Assembly (NCBI RefSeq): GCF_030553075.1
Contig: NZ_CP130701.1
Location: forward strand, 2,604,001 to 2,668,000
DNA length: 64,000 nucleotides
DNA from: Halomonas sp. I5-271120
GTDB taxonomy: Bacteria > Pseudomonadota > Gammaproteobacteria > Pseudomonadales > Halomonadaceae
Reading direction: 5' to 3'
Numbering within the stretch: the first letter of the stretch is position 1; the number at the start of each line of letters is the position of its first letter. The position numbers were made by a program, and so were the translations under genes. Shown here in pieces: positions 61,024 through 64,000 of this stretch. A model generated the notes under the pieces. The model was not told the DNA's origin. It searched no databases and worked only from the letters and a program-made list of their open reading frames with translations.

Positions 61024-62937
61024 ATGACCGACAGCACCCAGATATTCCTGATTCTTGGCCTGACCCTGGCGGCCTTCGCCTGGGGGCGCTTCCGCTATGA
61101 TCTGGTGGCGTTGTCGGCCCTGCTGGCGACGACCCTGACTGGCCTGGTGCCGGCCAGTGAGGCCTTCCTGGGCTTTGGTCATCCGGCGGTGATCACCGTG
61201 GCGGCGGTGCTGGTGCTGAGCCGTGGCTTCGAGCGGTCTGGGCTTGTTGATGTGATCGCCGAGCAGACGCTGAAAGTCGGCGAGCAGCTGGTATGGCAGG
61301 TGCTGGTGCTCACCGGCACGGTGCTGGTGCTCTCAGCGTTGATGAATAATGTTGGTGCCCTGGCCCTGATGCTGCCGGTGGCGATGCGCATGGCCCGTGA
61401 GCATGCTCGCTCGCCGTCGCTGCTACTGATGCCGCTGGCCTTCGGCTCGCTGCTCGGAGGCCTCACCACCCTGATTGGTACCCCACCCAACATCATCATC
61501 TCCAGCTACCGCGCCGCCCAGACCGGCGAGGCCTTCGGTATGTTCGCCTTCTCTCCGGTCGGTGTGGGCGTGGCGTTGGCGGGGCTTTTCTTCATCGTGT
61601 TGCTGGGGTGGCGGCTAACCCCGCGCCGAGAGGGCCAAGCCTCCGCGGACGAACTCTTCGATACCGCCCACTACCTGATCGAGATGCGGGTTGATGAAGA
61701 CAGCAAGGCCTTGGGTTGGAGCCTGCGTGAGCTGCAGGCAGCGCTTGAAGAGCCGGTGCCGGTGTTGGCGGTGGTTCGCGACGAGACACGTCGCGCCGGC
61801 CATGCCTTCATGGGAAAGCTCGAGGTGGGTGACATCCTTTTGATCGAGGCTGGCCCCGACGAGATGAAGCTGCTCGAGGATAAGGCCGGCCTGCGGCTTG
61901 GCGCCGAGCCCGATGGAACTGCCGATGGAACTGCCGATGAGGCTGGCGATGATGGTAGTGACGCTTCGGGTAAAGAGGTATCGGCAAACGTCGCCGCTAG
62001 TGAGGATGCCGGCGACGGGGCGGAGGCCGGTGTAGCCGATGCCGATGGAGAGCAAAAACCGCCACGTCGACTGGACCCCGAGGGCCTGCAGCTGGTCGAG
62101 GCGGTGGTGCGCAACGACTCGATGATGATCCATCGCACCGTGGTGCAGCTGCGACTGCTCAACCAGCATGGCTTGCACCTGGTGGCGGTGGCCCGGGACG
62201 GCGCGCGCCTCAAGCAGCGCCTGCGCGATATCCGCTTTCGCGCCGGCGACGTGCTGCTGTTGCAGGGCGATGAGGGCGGGCTTGGCGAGAGCCTGGCGAT
62301 CCTCGGTTGCCTGCCTCTGGCCAGTCGCAATCTGACCCTCGGCCAGCCGCGACTGCTGGTGCTGTCGCTGGCGATCTTCGCACTGGCCATCGTCGCCATG
62401 CTGCTCGACTGGATGCCCGCAGCGGTGGCGCTGTCGACGGCGGCGCTGGCTTCCTTGCTCGCAGGGGTGCTGCCATTACGCGAGGCCTACCAGGCCATCG
62501 ATGGGCCGGTGATCGTGCTGCTGGGGGCGATGCTGCCGGTGGGTCAGGCCCTGGACACCAGCGGCGGCGCCGCGCTGATCGCCGACCAGATGTTGGCGAT
62601 GGGTCGCGACTGGCCAGTGGTGGCGACCCTGACGGGCCTCTTCGCCCTGAGCATGCTGCTCTCCAATGTCATCAACAACGCCGCAGCGGCCCTGCTGATG
62701 GCGCCCATTGCCGCCAGCCTCGCCAAGGGCTTCGATGTGTCGCTGGATCCCTTCCTGATGGTGGTGGCGGTGAGTGCCTCCTGCGCCTTCCTGACCCCCA
62801 TCGGCCACCAGTCCAACACCCTGGTAATGGGGCCTGGCGGTTATCGGTTCAGCGACTACTGGAAGCTTGGCCTGCCGCTGTCGCTGGTGGTGATCGTCAC
62901 TGCGATTCCCCTGATTCTATGGGTCTGGCCGCTATAG
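61024..62937 (+). CDS. SLC13/DASS-type transporter with two RCK_C domains
   Basis: 637 residues. The N-terminal transport half has LMNNVGALALMLPVAM and TTLIGTPPNIIISSYR, the SNT/NPP-type ion motifs. Two cytoplasmic RCK_C (TrkA-C) domains lie in the middle (VLAVVRDET ... GDILLIEAG, then RAGDVLLLQGDEGG), and the C-terminal half has LLSNVINNAAAALLMAPIA and FLTPIGHQSNTLVMGPGGY. Likely sodium-coupled anion uptake such as sulfate or dicarboxylate. Residues 297 to about 345, between the two RCK domains, are an acidic low-complexity insertion encoded in part by 12-bp repeats. GGAGG precedes the ATG by eight bases. Confidence 0.88.
   Translation: MTDSTQIFLILGLTLAAFAWGRFRYDLVALSALLATTLTGLVPASEAFLGFGHPAVITVAAVLVLSRGFERSGLVDVIAEQTLKVGEQLVWQVLVLTGTVLVLSALMNNVGALALMLPVAMRMAREHARSPSLLLMPLAFGSLLGGLTTLIGTPPNIIISSYRAAQTGEAFGMFAFSPVGVGVALAGLFFIVLLGWRLTPRREGQASADELFDTAHYLIEMRVDEDSKALGWSLRELQAALEEPVPVLAVVRDETRRAGHAFMGKLEVGDILLIEAGPDEMKLLEDKAGLRLGAEPDGTADGTADEAGDDGSDASGKEVSANVAASEDAGDGAEAGVADADGEQKPPRRLDPEGLQLVEAVVRNDSMMIHRTVVQLRLLNQHGLHLVAVARDGARLKQRLRDIRFRAGDVLLLQGDEGGLGESLAILGCLPLASRNLTLGQPRLLVLSLAIFALAIVAMLLDWMPAAVALSTAALASLLAGVLPLREAYQAIDGPVIVLLGAMLPVGQALDTSGGAALIADQMLAMGRDWPVVATLTGLFALSMLLSNVINNAAAALLMAPIAASLAKGFDVSLDPFLMVVAVSASCAFLTPIGHQSNTLVMGPGGYRFSDYWKLGLPLSLVVIVTAIPLILWVWPL
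61912..61959 (+). repeat. 12-bp in-frame tandem repeat inside the SLC13 transporter
   Basis: Four units giving DGTA, DGTA, DEAG, DDGS; the first two are identical in DNA. Confidence 0.8.
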
Positions 62938-63754
62938 GGCGGGTTGTCGGCTCGCGTGACGCTAGCAGGGTGCTGACGATATCCGCGACCCCTCGGCCAT
63001 GGGAGCGCTCGGTCAGCCAGGCCGGTTCGTGATTGAGTCGCTCGCGGTGGGGCAGCAGATTGGCGACCCCCACCGTATGGGCGAAGGTGGCGAACATGGG
63101 GGCATCATTGGGGGCATCGCCGATGTACATGACCTCGCGCTGTTGGTCGGCTTCGCTGAGCCCGAAAGTCTCGGCCAGTAACCGGCTCGCCATGCGGGCC
63201 TTGTCGAAGTCGCTCTGCCAGGCATTGATATGGATCGAGCTGGCGCGCGCCTGAATGTCGGCGGCCTGGAAACCATGCAACAGGGCGTCGATGGTTTCCG
63301 GCGCCAGGGGACCCACGGCCTGAGCATGATCGACGGCGACATCGGCCAGGCGGTAGGGCTGGTCCTGAGCCAGGGCGGCCTGCGGGTGGGCGGCGAGCAG
63401 GCGCTCTGTGACGGCCAGCACCTCCCGCTGCTGGGCGCGCAGCCGCTCGGCGTCGTCCCACCAGGTGGTCAACAGGCGCTTGCCGTCGCGGCGGAAGGCG
63501 AAGGCGCCGTTCTCGCCGATCACCGCGGCCACGGGCCAGCTGCGGGCAATATGATCGCACCAGCCGGCACAGCCGCCGGTGACCGGAATCACCTGGATGC
63601 CGGCATCTGTCAGGTGCTCCAGCGCTGCCAGGGTGCTGGCGGCCAGGCGGCCGTCTTCGGTCAGGGTGTCGTCGATGTCGGTGAGCAGGTAACGGATACC
63701 GGCAAGGGTGTCGGCGGGGCAGTCGGTGAAGGCTTGCATGGCAGTCGGGTGCAT
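62897..63754 (-). CDS. HAD-IIB family phosphatase
   Basis: About 285 residues. Motif I is LLTDIDDTLTEDG, motif II is VIPVTGG, and the late motif is YIGDAPNDAPMF; the cap is of the Cof/mannosyl-phosphoglycerate or sucrose-phosphate type. It removes phosphate from a sugar phosphate; the exact sugar is unknown. The ATG at 63754 is two bases after the stop of the DeoR-type gene, pointing to coupled translation; ATG 63739 is the alternative. Its 3' end overlaps the convergent transporter gene by 41 bases. Confidence 0.82.
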   Translation of the reverse strand: MHPTAMQAFTDCPADTLAGIRYLLTDIDDTLTEDGRLAASTLAALEHLTDAGIQVIPVTGGCAGWCDHIARSWPVAAVIGENGAFAFRRDGKRLLTTWWDDAERLRAQQREVLAVTERLLAAHPQAALAQDQPYRLADVAVDHAQAVGPLAPETIDALLHGFQAADIQARASSIHINAWQSDFDKARMASRLLAETFGLSEADQQREVMYIGDAPNDAPMFATFAHTVGVANLLPHRERLNHEPAWLTERSHGRGVADIVSTLLASREPTTRPIAARPIESGESQ

Positions 63755-63756
63755 CC

Positions 63757-64000
63757 TCAAAGGGCGGTATCACAGGTTAGCGGGGCAGCGGCCAGGGCGT
63801 CCCGATATTCGGCAGACGCCGGCAGGTGATCGGTGACCAGGCGGTCGATGTCAGCCAGGGGGGCGATACGACACATGGCGGCGCGCCCCCACTTGCTGGC
63901 ATCCGCGGCCAGTACCCGCTGGCGGGCATGGGCGAGCAGGGCCCGGCTGACGGCGGCTTCTTCGGGGTCGAAATCGAGCAGGCCCATGGCATCCAGGCCA
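63757..64000 (-). CDS. DeoR-family regulator, C-terminal part (5' end outside window)
   Basis: About 80 residues of the sugar-phosphate-sensing domain: GLDAMGLLDFDPEEAAVSRALLAHA is the segment and LAADASKWGRAAMCRI a family hallmark (normally D-x-SK-x-G). The helix-turn-helix part lies beyond the right edge. It is followed two bases later by the HAD phosphatase gene, so regulator and enzyme likely act on the same phosphorylated sugar. Confidence 0.85.
   Translation of the reverse strand, partial: GLDAMGLLDFDPEEAAVSRALLAHARQRVLAADASKWGRAAMCRIAPLADIDRLVTDHLPASAEYRDALAAAPLTCDTAL

Overview
The window is 64 kb of high-GC, gene-dense, mostly housekeeping DNA from a gammaproteobacterium. The gene repertoire and protein sequences look like Halomonas or a close relative of the Halomonadaceae; this assignment is inference from protein resemblance, and there is no rRNA gene here to test it. 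No rRNA, tRNA, CRISPR array, prophage or complete insertion sequence was seen.

Layout. Positions 1-4860 hold an oligopeptidase B (cut by the left edge), then a small membrane protein, a von Willebrand factor A protein and a YafJ-type amidotransferase. 5182-14755 hold fadD, hrpA, a ketoacyl-ACP synthase III, mlaA and a SpoIIE-phosphatase/STAS partner-switching pair whose receiver domain has lost its phospho-acceptor. 14982-23843 hold transaldolase, a chemotaxis receptor, a Bcr-type exporter and a Pho-box-controlled pstSCAB operon without phoU. 24083-30869 is an acyl-CoA catabolism region (thiolase, TetR regulator, acyl-CoA synthetase, short-chain dehydrogenase, acyl-CoA dehydrogenase). Several palindromic operator candidates lie in its intergenic gaps, and the one upstream of the acyl-CoA dehydrogenase resembles one upstream of fadD. 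31069-33754 hold a SleB-type hydrolase, an unusual HTH-glutathione S-transferase fusion and a DUF523 protein.

From about 33865 to 36620 the DNA becomes AT-rich and holds what reads as a small integron cassette cluster without an integrase. It has a Sll1717-type P-loop ATPase, a well-formed attC site with the typical extrahelical base, an orphan 93-aa gene, and a higBA toxin-antitoxin pair ending in a half attC.

From 38120 to 56421 the main theme is cobalamin. There is a solitary cobO, then a tightly overlapping operon cobT-cbiZ-cbiB-cobD-cobU-cobS-cobC plus a degenerate CobU-like gene. A cobalamin riboswitch follows, then btuB-btuF-btuC-btuD, then a second cobO, bluB and cobQ. These genes take up corrinoids, adenosylate them, remodel cobinamide to cobyric acid (CbiZ), make dimethylbenzimidazole (BluB) and assemble the nucleotide loop. 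No corrin-ring genes are present, so the locus fits salvage and remodelling plus late synthesis.

56443-64000 hold a motA/motB-type pair, a glycerophosphodiesterase, an uncharacterised gene, a quinone oxidoreductase, an SLC13-type transporter with RCK domains, a HAD phosphatase and the C-terminus of a DeoR-type regulator.

A theme running through the window is short-period degenerate tandem repeats. Most of those between genes have a period of 14-16 bp, and several sit directly on or after a stop codon. Those inside genes (cobD, cobU, cobQ, the SLC13 transporter, the acyl-CoA synthetase) have periods of 12, 18 or 21 bp and keep the reading frame.
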